Shown: piece by piece, positions 11,444 to 24,800 of the stretch
How positions within the stretch are numbered: position 1 is the stretch's first letter
Layout of the letters: each line of letters begins with the position of its first letter
Source of the DNA: Ceratopteris richardii
Lineage: Eukaryota; Streptophyta; Polypodiopsida; Polypodiales; Pteridaceae
Assembly: GCA_020310875.1 (NCBI GenBank)
Contig: CM035427.1
Coordinates: 91,942,468 to 92,006,467 of the forward strand
Direction of reading: 5' to 3'
Length of the DNA: 64,000 bases
Notes under the pieces: generated by a model
Told to the model about the DNA's origin: nothing
Databases searched by the model: none
What the model saw: only the letters and a program-made list of their open reading frames with translations
Position numbers and translations under genes: made by a program

Positions 11444-13606
11444 AAGGAAGTTCGGCATTAGCTTAGTCTCCCGGACTTGAATTAAATAGAGAAGAGTACA
11501 AGAGAAGGGGACTAGTGCCCACGGGACCCCCCAAATCCCACAAAGCAAGGGAAGCTTTTACAGAGCTTAGATGGCATTACAAAGAAGGTTAATTACCCTC
11601 TCATCACCCTCATGTGGGGCCCACTTGGGTTTAAGCTTGTTATTGATCAAAAGGAGTACTTGATGATGCCTGAAGGGGGGGGGACTTCTTACAGTTAACA
11701 ATCCTTTTGCCAAGGAGGAACAATGATTTCTCAATTGACCACTCTTTGGGGGAGTCACCGAAGTTGAAAGCACATCTTTCCCGCCATATTTTCCATAGGA
11801 CCTCCCCTTTGATGGCGTTCCAGAGAGTCGCGGAGCAGACGATCGCTTCTCCCAGTAGGGCTTGCTGCCAACTGAGATGTTTCTGCAGTCTAATTTTCTT
11901 TCCAACCATCCGCCAGAGTCTGTTGGAGTTGGGGCAGGTAAAGAAGATGTGTGAAACATCTTCGATAGACCGGTAGCAGCGTTTGCACCAAGGAGGAATC
12001 CCACAAAGTTTGCTAGCCTTAAGGTTGGTCCAGATTCCATGATGAAGAATTTGCCATAAGAGGATAGACTTTTTTATTTCTATGAGGGGGTGCCAGATAG
12101 CCATGAACTTCATGTCCCACCGAAGCCGCGTCCATGATAAACACCACTTCTTGTTGAGGTTAACTTGATAGTCAATCGTTTCTTTGATGTTCGGGATTCT
12201 TGATAGGCTATTCCCATTGTGCCATTTGAGACCAAGCGAGCTCGACATGTCATGTCCCATGAGAAGGCGAACTTTGTGTCGGTCCCAGGCGAGACATCTG
12301 CTTTGCAAAGTGTTCCATTCTTCGTATGAAATGTTGATGCTTGGGTCAATATCCTCGAAGTTGATCTAGCGGTTGGTGTCTTGTTTCCAGAGATGTTTCC
12401 ATTTTTTGAAGCCTTTGTTCCATAACTTCTTGGCATTTTTAATGTTCCAAGATTCCACACTCCGGATGCCATGGATCGGAAACCAGATAGAGTTGTTTTG
12501 TCTGATACCAGTAGCCCACTTCCAGTCTTCACTTATTCTTGTGTAGCTTTTGACTTTATTCCAACTCTTCCATAGGGAGCACACGAGATTTGAGCCTTTC
12601 GGGGGGACGGGGATCGGGGAAAACAACAAGGTCAAGATGTCAAGATTCTTCCAATTTGGGAAACCCATGAGAGCCAACTCATTCTTGTTTCTGAAGATTA
12701 ACTTGGCCCAAGAGGCCTCCCCGTTGCACCAAGCCTTAATCATCCATTTGGCCGCCAGTTTGTTAGCCATGCACCCAATGTCGAGGATACCAAGTCCCCC
12801 ACTATCTCTATGGCTGGTGCAGATGGACCATTTGATTTTAGGCACCCCCCTCCTATTGTGGTTGCCCGTCCAAAGGAAGTTTCTACAAATACTATCTAGT
12901 TTGGATAGATCTTGTTATTTCGGTCTCCAACAAGAGAGGAAATAAATGGTAGAAGATAAGAGGAACGTGTTGATAACCATAGCATGACCAGCAAGATTGA
13001 TTTGCATACCTCTCCAATAGTTAAGCTTGTTTTCGAGTTTGGCCAGCACCCAGTTCCACTGTTGTTCCATAGAGACGCCAAACCCCAAGGGAATCCCAAG
13101 AAGCCAAAAAATTTGGCCCTGCGGAATGATTTGACAGCCATGATCAATGAGAAGGTCGGGCTGTGACCCAATGATAGCTCTAAAGGCGGTCTTAGAGTGG
13201 TTGATTGTGGATCTAGAGGCTTCACAAAAAGTAGCCAGACACCTCCAGAATGTCTCCAGGCTAGTACTATCATTGTGAACAAACGCGTTCATATCATCGG
13301 CAAAAAGTCTCAGGGTGATCTGTCTGTGGCCATGAGGTAAACGGAGGCCTTTGATATTACCAGCTTCCACTTGATGCTCCACCAGCCTGCTAAGCCCTTC
13401 CGTGGCAATGGCAAAGGGAAGGGGAGCCAATGGGCACCCCATTGATGTTAATTTGGGTCGATGCGTTTCCGAGAAGGGTCGCAATCATCTTGGTGAATTT
13501 CTGACTACATCCAAGATATTGGAGCGATTGCAGAATATAGTCCCATTCTAGCCTGTCATAGGCTTTATCAAAGTCGATCTTGAGGAAGACCACATCTTGT
13601 TTAGAC
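11444..13606 (-). pseudogene. LINE ORF2, copy 2: reverse transcriptase and zf-RVT, 5' truncated
   Basis: This is a plant L1-like non-LTR retrotransposon on the minus strand. From the 5' side (high coordinates), the reverse transcriptase begins inside VVFLKIDFDKAYDRLEWDYI (about 13540-13600) and continues through GCPLAPLPFAIATEGLSRL. The catalytic motif LRLFADDMNAF is near 13290, followed by the thumb region. The C-terminal zf-RVT-type domain is at about 11900-12080: WQILHHGIWTN, then C-x2-C and C-x8-HIFFTC, a Cys/His cluster typical of plant LINEs. Frames are broken by indels near 13440, 12900, 12400 and 12000. The N-terminal endonuclease is absent, as expected from 5' truncation during target-primed insertion. 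The 3' end on the minus strand is GCCGAACTTCCTTTATATT followed by an A-rich run, which reads as T-rich sequence near 11430. Confidence 0.88.
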
Positions 13607-13608
13607 AT

Positions 13609-16395
13609 GATTATAATGGCATAATTGTAAGTTCTTGCAAGAGAATTCCATGAGATGACAAGAGAAACGAAAAATGTGCCCCTTAACTCCCTTATCTTAG
13701 GTTTTCGAATTGGGGATGGATTGGGGGAAAATATTTCCAATACCTTATTTAAAAAATTTTTATCATTAAAATAAATACTTTGCTTATTTTGTAAAGCTTT
13801 TTTTAACCAATGTCTTACTCATAAGTAGGAACTTTATTTTTATCATTAAAATAAATTCTTTGCTTATTTTGTAAATATTTTTTTAACCAATATCTTACTC
13901 ATAACATTTTTTTAGTAAAATGTTATTCTCTTGTACCATTCATTTTTGATAATGCATAAAGGATAGAATCATGTAGGCACATAATATCTCCTAGATCCAT
14001 AATCCTAAGTATATACCACATAGCTATTCATGATTTAAAATATCTTAATGTAGAAAAAAAATAATTTTGCTATACCAATAATTTTTATGAAAGGAAAGAA
14101 ATATATAGAAATATCAATACATCACCCATTTCAGATAGCTATGTCCTTTCTTTACGAGTAGCTTCATGAGCATAAAGAGATAGAAAGACATCCGTGTCAA
14201 AAAGTTGTTTTTCATCAAAGGACAAAGGATAAAGATTAAGACATCATCCATGTCACAAAATTGTTTCTTATGAAAGGATACAAAGAGATAGAAAGATCAA
14301 TACGTCATTCATGTCGCCAATTGTGGATCTTGTAAAATATAAAGAGGGCCTTGTTACTTTACTTTTACTAGTTGTCTACCAAAATATAAGATGAAATGTG
14401 AGATAACTTTAGTGATTGGATGCCATTATAAAGGTATTATTCTCTTCAAGCATCCAACTTGGAGACATTGTTGGATTGGTGATGGACAAGTATGTAACTT
14501 TGTCTAACCCCAGCTTTGTGGGATACGGGGGTCCCATGGGTATTATGCCCATTCACATGTAGAGTCATTCTTTCAATCAATTCAAGCAAAGGGAAATTAG
14601 CTTTCGATCGAACTTCCTCTTAAGAAAAGGTAATTTATTGGTAAGTGCATCTAAAAAATGTTCTTGCATGCTCCTTTTTATCTGGAAACTTATCAAAGAG
14701 GAAATCTTATTGCACTTGTGGCTTCTCAAAGACGTGGGTTCTCGATAAATGACTAGAATGTGCTTGCTATGATGCTTCATAAGCCATATACACAAGATGG
14801 CTTAGCTAGCATATCAGCATAGCGTCTTGTCATATTGTGAGAGGCTTAGCTAGCACATCTCACTAGCCTCTTATCATGCTTAGGATATCGAATCATGCAC
14901 TTTTGGCCGAGAAGACTTATGGCCTCTTTGAAAGGTTCACGGGTACTCATCTTTTATTAATAAAAGGTGCAAGTGGTATTGTCCCTACTCCTTTTTGAGT
15001 GGTCTCATTTATTCTTAACACTACGGGTCCTTGGAAATTACTCTAGTAATAGAAGAGTTTACAAGTGGACATATTCTCCTTTCTGAGTGGTCTCGTTTAT
15101 TCTTAACACCACGGATCCTTGGAAGTTACTCTAGTAATAGAAGAGTTTACAAATGGATATATTCACACCTGTTTGCATGAATTTCATCGGTTTAATAAAT
15201 GTCTTTTGTTATTTTTATTAATAAAAGGTAACTTTAATTTTAAATCTTTTGTTATTTTCAATGTATCGGTGATGCCATTGGATTGGTGACCTCTGGCATA
15301 AGTCCATTCATGGCCACTCTATCGGTGATGCTCAATGGATTGGCGACCTGTAGCATGAGTTCATTCGTGGGTCAATGGAGAATAGACAAAATTACATCCA
15401 AGTCCAAAGTCGATAATTTGAAATCCAAGTCCAAAGTCCAAAGTCCAAAGTCCATGATTTGAAATCTGATAATCAAATCATCATATGCATTTAAATTCGA
15501 CCACATGAAGTTCAATAAAATCACTTGAAATCCGATTATCATATCATCATGTGCATTTGGTACACTTTCTGAATCACCCAAAAAAAGACATGGGATCACC
15601 TAAAAGTGACCCATGTGCGACCCATATCATAATTGCTTGTGCAACATGACAGAGTGATTGAACCTTAGGTCCTTGAACAAAATTACAAAATACAGAAGAG
15701 GAAGATTCATCGGAGGCAAAGAAGAAGAAGAGAGTCCCTCAATCCTTCCAATAGAAAGTTTCTTTTCTAAAAAGGAAGTTGCGGCCTTAGGTTGGCTTCA
15801 CAAAAGGCACCAGAACATAGACACGATAATAGGTTTTTTCAGGTGAAAGATAAAGAAATCTGAAAGGTCCTTTGGATGACTATTCAGATATGCAACAAAA
15901 CACCGTCTTAAAAAATCAACTGAAATTTTTACATGGCAAGGAGAAGTAGCTTGGGGCAAAGGGGGGGTATCAGAACATTTTCCTGTAGAATGTTCCATGA
16001 TGTGGCAAGGAAAAAAACTTGGGACTCTACGCTATGTGAGTCAAAAATCTCTGCTACTTCCATTGGGCAATATATGATTGGCCAAAATATTCCCTATAGA
16101 CAAGACTCCGCCATATGTGAAAAGGGCCTGAGGTGTGAATGGAGAGCTTCTATGGAAGAAATAAAATGTGGAATAATTGCAGAATGTCTAAATGGGCTTA
16201 CGACATATGTTTAATGCTACATCATTGGCATGTCCACTCAGGATTCTTGCTTTCACCATCCATGTTGCCCTTCTCTTTAAGGCTTATGTTTATTCACGAA
16301 TCATCATCAGTCCCATCTTTTTCCTCTTCTCAATAGCTCGTTCTCTACCTCATGCCTTCAAACCAAAGCTTAGGTTGGGTTCACATAGAACTGGC
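13609..16395 (+). repeat. Long interspersed repeat R, copy A
   Basis: Most of this 2.7-kb stretch recurs at 18985-21715 (copy B, same strand), in reverse complement at 49470-51720 (copy C), and in part at 58275-58538 (copy D). It begins with GATTATAATGGCATAATTG, as does copy B. It contains an A-rich section, short imperfect internal repeats with CATCATCCATGTCACAAA, and direct repeats with GATTGGTGACC and TATCGGTGATGCC. It ends with a segment (about 16180-16390) that in copy B leads into the response-regulator gene. No long coding frame or recognisable transposase is present. The class is unknown: it may be a non-autonomous element or a segmental duplication. Copy A lacks the SINE found in copies B and C. 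Confidence 0.75.
14400..14640 (+). repeat. LINE/SINE-like 3' tail embedded in repeat R
   Basis: The run GCTTTGTGGGATACGGGGGT, then CCCATGGG and a Tyr/Cys-free leader, ending in CGATCGAACTTCCTCTTAAG, parallels the last ~150 bases of the LINE copies. Those have TTGCTTTGTGGGAT, GGGGGGTCCC and GCCGAACTTCC. Equivalent segments lie in R copy B (about 19850-20015) and copy C (about 51270-51410, reversed). It is probably the end of an older LINE or SINE insertion that was amplified together with R. Confidence 0.6.
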
Positions 16396-16419
16396 GGTAC
16401 AAACACTAAATAGTATACT

Positions 16420-17383
16420 GTTGCAAGTGAAGCTCCTCGATGTGGTACTCATCCTTGTCTAGAGCAACAGTAATGAAGAAAGCATTAAATATGTAAAGCA
16501 ACTTCATATGCAAGTATTCGAGATGAAAGATCTTGGTGTGTTGCACTACTTTTTGGCCGTTAAATTTATACATACAAAAATAAGTATATGGTTGTGTTGA
16601 AGTCAATATGCCTTAAGTGCAAAACAATTGTGTGGATGATTATAATCCAATATCTATGCCATTGGACAAAATTTTAAGTTGGATGCTACATCAGTTGAAG
16701 CATTGGAAATGCTATCATGTATAGGAGGATTAATCTATCTCACAATTAGAAGGTCTTATCTAAGCTTCACCATGGGGCTTAAGAGTCAATTTATGTAGGT
16801 TCTCAAGAAACCATATTTAGATGCTTTGATATGCACTCTACCGTATGTAAGTGCTACTTTACATTATGCATTGTTTTATGAATCTCCTGTAAAATTATAG
16901 GTTCATTGATACACCAATGTAGATTGGGCTGACAATGTTTCAGAAAGAAGATCTACTAGTGGTTTTCTATTTTTGCTTGTAATGTTATTGTTATATGGAC
17001 GAGTAAGACGCAACACACTGTTGTTTTTTCAAGTACAAAGGTTGAGTATAGAGGTGCTATTATGGTAGCATGTGAGGCATCATCCTTGAGATGCTACTTG
17101 CAAATTTAGGTGTAGAAGTGCACATGCCTATTACCATTTATTATGACAATCTTAGCAACATACAATTTTCATGAAATCTTATTTTTCATATTGGAGCAAA
17201 GAATATCAAGGTACATTATCACTTCATTAGGGAGAAGGTATTAGCACGTGAGATTGATCTTGTCTATGCGAGGAAAAATGGGCAAGTTGTTGATATTGTC
17301 ACTAAAGCACTTGAAGCAGAGAAGATGAAGAAGTTTTAGAAGATGTTGGGATTAAAAGACATGACATTGAGCTTGAGGGGAAG
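16420..17383 (+). pseudogene. Decayed copia RT C-terminus and RNase H
   Basis: Short in-frame pieces identify a copia remnant. FEMKDLGVLHYFLAVKF is near 16515-16565. GGLIYLTIRRSYLSF is near 16722-16770, the connection region that normally reads GSLIYLT-RPDI. A broken RNase H has DWADNVSERRSTSGF near 16925-16970, where the family form is DWAG...RRSTSG. Stops occur roughly every 30 codons. The sequence ends in the purine tract TTGAGGGGAAG at 17373-17383, next to an LTR start. It is inactive and old. Confidence 0.75.
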
Positions 17384-17841
<458 letters not shown>

Positions 17842-17939
17842 TTTATAAGGACAAGGTCAAACAATGATCACCTTAGAAAGGTCAAATTGGCTTAGATAAA
17901 TTCAATCAACCTAAAAAATATGAAGGTTCCCTTAATTGG

Positions 17940-18672
17940 ATAGAGAATGCTCTAAGGAAGATTCCCTTTACCATTAGGTCAAGGATGATCATCATTGTCC
18001 CACAATAGGGACCTTGGTAGCTCCCTTTCTTTTCAATATATCTCAATCATCAACCAAACTTTATTATTTTATCAAAACAAAAAGTTAGAACCATAAATGT
18101 GTAGAGAGTACACAGACGAAAGCAAAATGAAAAGAATAGTGTACTCACAAAAGAAAGAGTGTGAGAAACTCAACGTGAGTAGACCAAGAAATGAGAAAAC
18201 TCACATGGATTAGAAATGAGCTTGCCAAAAGCATGGAGTAGCTCCTAAAGCTTCTAACCAAGTAAAAATGGGGGAAGAGACCCTCCTTATATAGATTTGC
18301 AAGGGGCTCGCCTAAGTACATCTCATGTGGGATAATTCCCCTCAAAGGAAAATGAATACAATGGTAGAAGCAAATGGCAAGGTACCCAAATACATCTCAA
18401 AACAAAATAGAAATGAAGTGCCTTCTGGATACAAAATGGAGATGTACTTATGTGGATACAAATGTAGATGATGTAGGAGCAATCATGTCATCAACAAAAT
18501 GGTCATCATTTCCATCCAATCACATATATCTCATTCGAGTATCTAGTGAGAGTCCAACTAAAGTGTTCGTTTCACAACATGGATTCTCCACATAATGGGG
18601 GGGCTCAAAACTTGATGCATCATGGATCACTAAATGGATTTTATGAGGGTGGATCATTGAGCATATCTAACA
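17940..18672 (-). mobile_element. Solo or orphan copia LTR fragment
   Basis: The high-coordinate end, ...GGGTGGATCATTGAGCATATCTAACA at 18644-18672, is nearly the exact reverse complement of the LTR start at 60579. The element is therefore the family-G LTR in reverse orientation. Weaker matches to the split LTR near 43680-43800 occur at 17950-18050. No primer site or gag follows on the minus strand. The low-coordinate limit is estimated, and an insertion of unknown origin may lie between the two matching parts. Confidence 0.5.
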
Positions 18673-18984
18673 TTGACTTAGGTAACCCAACATACCGTAA
18701 AGCCATTGAGCATTCAAATTGGATGAATCCATTGTGTTATCTATACAAATCAAGTTTAACTAAAGAAAAGGACATTGATCTAACTCACTCAAGGGAGAAA
18801 TTTTTTGAAGAAAGAAAACTTGAAAGTCTTACACTTAACATGAAGCCTTGATTGTTATCTAAGCCTCCATGTAAAAAAAAACTTTAAGTTATAATAAAGT
18901 TCTAGTGAAAAACATATCGTGGAATATTTTTCTCAAGGTAAAGTTTGATGAAGATTATATATAGGGTCTGATGTAGGTTTCACT
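18673..18984. other. No feature recognised
   Basis: AT-rich sequence without coding potential, between the LTR fragment and repeat R copy B. Confidence 0.5.
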
Positions 18985-21715
18985 TGATTATAATGGCATA
19001 ATTGTAAGTTCTTGCAAGAGAATTCCATGAGATGACGAGAGAAACGAAAAATGTGCCCGTTAACTTATTGTTCAAAGGAATGTCCTTATCTTGGATTTTC
19101 CAAATTGGGATCCATTGGGGGAAGAATAATTCCAATGAATGCCTTATTTTAAAAATTTTTATCATTGAAATAAATACTTTGCTTAAAAAAAAGCCCTTTT
19201 CAACCAATATCTTACTCATAAATAGGATTTTTTAATTAAAATGTTAATATTCTCTTGTACCATTCATTTTGATAATGTATAAAAGATGGAATTATGTAGG
19301 CACATAATATCTCTTAGATCCAATCTGAATTAGAGACCACATAACTATTCATGATTTCAAATCTTCATGTAGGAAAACAAATAATTTTGTTATACCAATA
19401 TTTTCTATGAAAGGAAAGAAATACATATAAATATCAGTACATTACCCATTTCACATAGTTGTGTCCTTTCTTTATTAGTAGCTTCATGAAAGAGCACAAA
19501 AGGATAGAAAGAGCAATACATCATCCATGTCAAAAAGTTGTTTTTCATCAAAGGACAGAAAAAGTTACAAACATCAGTACATCATCCATGTCACAAAGTG
19601 GAAAGATTAATACATAATCCATGTCACAAAGTTGTTTCTTATGAAAGGACACAAAGAGATAGAAAGATGAATACATCATTCATGTCACAAACTTGTGGAT
19701 CTTGTAAAATATAAAGAGGGCTTTGTTACTTTACTTTTACTAATTATGTACCAAAATATAAGATGAAATGTGAGATAAGTTTAGTGATTGGATGCCATTA
19801 TAAAGGTATTATTCTCTTCAAGCATCCAACTTGGAGATGTTGTTGGATTGGTGATGGGAAAGTCTGTAACTTTGTCTAACCCTTGCTTTGTGGGATAGGG
19901 GGGTCCCATGGGTACTATGGATGTTCACTTGTAGAGTTGTTCTTTCAATCAATTCAAACAAAGGGAAATTAGGCTTCGATCAAAATTCCTCCTTAAAAGA
20001 AAAGTAATTTATTGGTAAGTGCATCTAAAAAATGTTCTTGCGTGCTTCTTTTTATCTGGAATCTTATCAAAGAGGAAATCTTATTCCACTTGTGGCTACT
20101 CAAAGACATGGGTTTCTTGATAAATGACTAGAATGTGCTTGCTATGATGCTTCATAAACCATATACACAAGATGGCTTAGCTAGCATATCAGCTTAGCCT
20201 CTTTTCATATTGTGAGAGGCTTAGCTAGCACATCTCACTAGCCTCTGATCATGCTTAGTATATCGAATCATACACTTTTGACCGAGAAGACTAATGACCT
20301 CTTTGGAAGGCTCATGGGTACTCATCTTTTATTAATAAAAGGTACAAGTGGGTCTTGTCCCTACTCCTTTCTGAGTGGTCTAGTAATAGTATAATTTACA
20401 AGTGGATATATTTACACCTTTTTGCATGAATTTCATCAGATTAATAAATGTTTTTTGTTATTTTTATTAATAAAAACTAACTTTAATTTTAACTCTTTTG
20501 CTATTTTTGCATGAATTTCATCGGATTAATAAATGTCTTTTGTTATTTTTATTAATTAGAAAGTAAATCCCCATTATCTCTACAAGCATTTCGAAGAAAA
20601 GAATTTGAAGATTAATTACAGGAGAGTTCAAATTCCAAAGCCTTTCTTTATTAAAAGAAAAATGTATGCCTCTGTCCCGAGGATTATTCAGTAGGAAACA
20701 CACATTAATGCTAGAGCTACGTGGCTTTAGTACCTCATCCTTGTTGTGCAAATGATGTGAAGTACTTCTCTCATAGAGGTTGCACATGACAAAATTTCAT
20801 CATATTTTGGGTAAGAATTTCAGTTCTGGGTGACCTAAGGTGGGTGATGCCAATGTATCGGTGAAGCCAATGGATCGGTGACCTTTGGCTTGAGTCCATT
20901 CATGGGTGATGCCAATGTATCGGTGATGCCAAATGGATTGGTGACCTCTAGCATGAGTTCATTCATGGGTCAGTGGAGAATAGACAAAATTACATCCAAG
21001 TCCAAAGTCGATAATTTGAAATCGTCGACTTCTATTCATGGGCATGCAAAGTCCATGATTTGAAATTTGATCGTCAAATCATCATATGCATTTAAATTCG
21101 GTCATATGAAGTTCGATAAAATTAGTCGAAATTGTCCACGTCCCATTGTTCTAGTGGTTGAGTCTTTGGTCTCTTAAGGTAGAGGTCTATAGTTCAATCT
21201 CCAGGTTGGATATGTAATGGCTTTGGCCAGTCTAAACCATTTAAAAACAGTTGCAATGCCATTTAACAACTACTTTACTGGATACAATGAGTCCCACAAG
21301 TACTATGTCCATTCACTTATAGAGTTACTCTTTGAAAGTTAAAGCTCGAGAGAGTTGGCACTTGCCGAACCTCCATTTTGACAAAGAAAAAAAACACTCT
21401 ACGAAAGAGGAAGAGTCATGGGGGCGCATAGAAGGAGAAAACAAGTCCCTCACTCCTTCCAATATAAAGTTTCTTTCCTAAAAAGGAGGTTGGGCCAATG
21501 GAGAGCTTCTACATATTGACTAATTGCAGAACGTCTAAATGGGCTTACGACGTATCTTTAATGCTCTACATCACTGGCAATGCCCACTCGGGATTCCTGC
21601 TTTCACCACCGCTGTCGCCCTTCTCTTTACGGCTTATGTTTATTCACGAATCATCATCAGTACCATCTTTTTGCTGTTTACATCAGCTCGATTCTCTACC
21701 TTAGGCCTTCAAAAC
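18985..21715 (+). repeat. Long interspersed repeat R, copy B
   Basis: This matches copy A from its first bases (GATTATAATGGCATAATTG) through the CATCATCCATGTCACAAA repeats and the GGCTTAGCTAGCA region. The terminal block near 21535-21715 is GGGCTTACGACGTATC up to the CAAAGCTGAG junction. Relative to copy A it carries a SINE at about 21134-21375. Immediately after the SINE it lacks roughly 350 bases that correspond to 15785-16135 of copy A. The homology stops about 100 bp before the start codon of the response-regulator gene. Confidence 0.75.
21134..21375 (+). mobile_element. tRNA-derived SINE, copy in R-B
   Basis: The head resembles a tRNA gene with internal RNA polymerase III promoter boxes. 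Box A is TAGTGGTTGAGTCTTTGG at 21152-21169, and box B is AGTTCAATCTCC at 21191-21202. The body continues through GGTCCCACAAGTACTATG-like sequence and ends in GCCGAACCTCCATTTTG, which resembles the LINE 3' end. The same element is present reversed at 50186-50483. At the equivalent point of R copy A (about 15503-15520) it is absent. The 3' target flank is damaged in this copy. Confidence 0.7.
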
Positions 21716-21817
21716 AAAGCTGAGTTGGTTGGTATTCTTCTAACAGTGTCGTTCTCGATTGTCTTAATACAAGATGGGTATTATCAGAAATACGCGGCCC
21801 TTGTCGGGCTTTTAAAT

Positions 21818-24800
21818 ATGCAAATCGGAGATCCATTCCCTGCCGGTCTTCGAGTACTGGTGGTGGATGACGATCCCATATGTCTTCTCATAGTCGAGCG
21901 GCTTCTTCGTAGTTGTCTTTATCAAGGTTCGTGCTACTTATCCTTCTTTACAAAGGGATGTAGATCTTGCTTCATGCGCAATGGAGCTCGTGGATTCTTC
22001 CGATTTATGCGTATCTAGGAGGAAGAAACGTTTATAATCTCACACGAATTGTGCACTTCAAAGGTTTCCGAGTCCATACACGATCTGTGTTTATGCACTT
22101 CTGTTCAGATTTCCACTCCATTAAATCTATTTTTTCCACTGTAGTGACGACATGCCAGCAAGCAGTGATGGCGCTCTCCATTCTGAGAGAGAACAAAAAC
22201 AGCTTTGACGTAGTTTTGAGTGACGTACATATGCCCAACATGGATGGATTCGCGTTTCTTGAGCAGCTTCGCTTGGAGATGGATGTTCCTGTTATCAGTG
22301 AGTTCTTATCTCATCCACAGCGACGGCATTTCCAAGAGCGCATGCTAACTCTGCACTCACGCGTAGTCTTTTTCATACGTACATGGTAGCAATTATCATG
22401 TCACACATACGTTTTCAGAACTTTAAAATTTTTCCACAATATGGACACTTTGGCAGAAGGTTTGTAATTCCTCTTTTGAAACTGTGTGTGTGTGTGTGTT
22501 TCGTCTTGTCAGGGGCGATATAAGCTTGATACTGAAGCATCTCCAAGATTTTTCTTTATTCTCTATTATCTGTTTACTATTGTTTTTCCATCATATTATC
22601 TGTTTACTTTTTGTTGTTATTACGATCATCATTATTATGTACTACTACTACTACTACGACGACCACCACCACCACCACCACCACCACCACTACTATTATT
22701 ATTATTAGTTGGAGGGGGTTTCAGGATGTTATAGTTAAATTTGGAAGAATCAACTCACCCAACTTCCTATGAAGGAGGCATTCCTCCAAAACCAAGGTTA
22801 AAAAACCTATATGCTTTAGTCTAATGCAAATGCTTAGCAAGTGCCTTTTTTAAGGGGCTGGAAACCCATCAGGGGCTTGACCTTTTGAATTGAGGCACCT
22901 ATGTCAATGAATCATCTGAGATGCCATTGATCTGCTTGTCGCAGGAGTGAATTTTGATGATAATAGGAGCTGAAACTTCCAAACTCTCAAAACCTCTTTC
23001 GTCAACAGGGGCATTCCATGCATTGTCGATCTCTTCAGTCAACTTGCGCTCATATTAGACATACCATCCTCACCCCTGATCACGTGCACTTTAGCACACC
23101 ATATACTTTTTACGAGAATGCTTTTCTATCATAAAGGGATCGTAATATATCTGGTAGATGACATTTGAAGGTGATATAATTATGATGCTGGGTGAACTTC
23201 TATGCAGTAGAAGGTAGACTGTTGGTATTGTCATTTATGATTCTAAAGTTCTATCCTCATAATTAAAATTACATCATATGCTAGTTAAAGAGGCTTGATG
23301 ACATATTGACAGAATCTGAATCTAAGCTTATTAGATAAGATTGGTGAAATAATTATTAGGAAATGTTCAGCTTAGGTAGTATAGAAAAAGTGAGTAGCTA
23401 CAATGTAGTTCTTGCGAGACAGAATTCTGGATAGAACCTTTGCAATCCTCTGTGACATTCTGCTAGCAAGTACACATGCCCTGATTGACACCTGCCAATG
23501 TCTGCTAGATTATGGAAACATATGTGGATAAATGTCCCACTAATTTTGTTTTTACCAGTAAAAAGTTTTATGTAGAGTGTTGTTTCTAGAGAAATTATTT
23601 CAAATCATCAAGATTTTTTTAAATCTTATGGTTTCAAATTGTATCCAAGTTTACCATTTTTATATACAGTTTGGAAATTCTATAAGAATCCCATCAAACT
23701 TAGATTTATAGTTGCATCTTGTACTACATCTCTCATGAATGTTTCGAAATGGTTAAGAAATTGTTTTAAAGCCATTTTACCTACTATTCATGATATTTGG
23801 AAGGAATTACCAAAAGAAGTGGATGTGCCCGCTTCTGCTTCTGGATCTTAGATAATTCTCTAGGTGTTATCCCTGTAGTAAAGTGTCTCAACTCTTCAAG
23901 ACCTTTAGAAGAAAAATCTGTTCCCTTGAGGCTTCAAACTTTTGACTTCACCATCATTGCTTTGGCCTCTTCTGCCTTGTGCAAAGCATCTTGGATAATC
24001 TCTTCCCTTGTGCATTTCCTTTTGTCTTCCTTTGTGTCGATATCCGAATCAATGGGAGGCTCCTGTTGCCTCATAACTTTTGCCAAAACATTACCTCCGA
24101 TACTTCGACCACTTGTCGGTGAGGCAGCAATGGTCCGACGAGGGGGAAATAGAGAGAATCAGTGTTGTATCCTGACGTGTCAGGAACAAAATTCCTGTCG
24201 TCAAGTACAGCGTCAGACATGGAAATGTGAGTAATGTTTTACTCACGTGACTTTTGCAGGTTGATCTTTTTGGGGCTTTTTAGCCATTCTCTGCCAACTT
24301 TTAGGTGTACACTCTCTGGTTCAGAATTCAGTTTGTCTGCAGCAACACTCTCTGGTTCGAACAGCAACACTGTACTGTCTTCAGCCGCTCGGCTCTGCGA
24401 GCCTCTGCCCACGAAGTAGTGCCTGCTGCCCATAGTACAATACTACTTGTGACTCCAGTCAAAAATGAAGAGTAAGTACACAGTGCATGCAGCACACTGA
24501 GCATGCACATTACAATCCTAGAGTCAGTCCTGACTCAAGGCCTCAGGCTTCAGCATTGCAATTTGAATATTGTACTGTTATAACTTGAATATTGGCCCCA
24601 GGCTTTAGCATTGCAATTTGAATATTGTAATGAAAATTGCAATTTGATTATTGTATTGTCACACAGTACATAATCATGATGTCATGTAGCATGTAAATTG
24701 TAATCATGTACCTACAGGCTTCAAATTACTAGGCTACTACCATGTTTGATGTGCTATTGACAATTGATATGCATACATGATATGCAGAGGCTAGAGCATT

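Noticed and set aside
21134-21205. A tRNA gene
   Set aside because: Boxes A and B are present but the sequence cannot form an acceptor stem or a full cloverleaf, and it continues into a LINE-like tail; it is a SINE head.
21539-21817. Extending the response-regulator protein upstream to an ATG at 21539
   Set aside because: The upstream residues come from repeat R, which occurs elsewhere without the gene; type-B regulators normally start shortly before [13 protein letters not shown], so the ATG at 21818 is preferred.
24171-24184. CCTGACGTGTCAGG as a bZIP-type regulatory element
   Set aside because: A single near-palindrome deep in an intron, with no supporting context; mentioned only as a curiosity.
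23639-24510. Several overlapping short frames in intron 2 as a nested gene
   Set aside because: No recognisable domain, no consistent splice pattern, and frames open on both strands at similar lengths.
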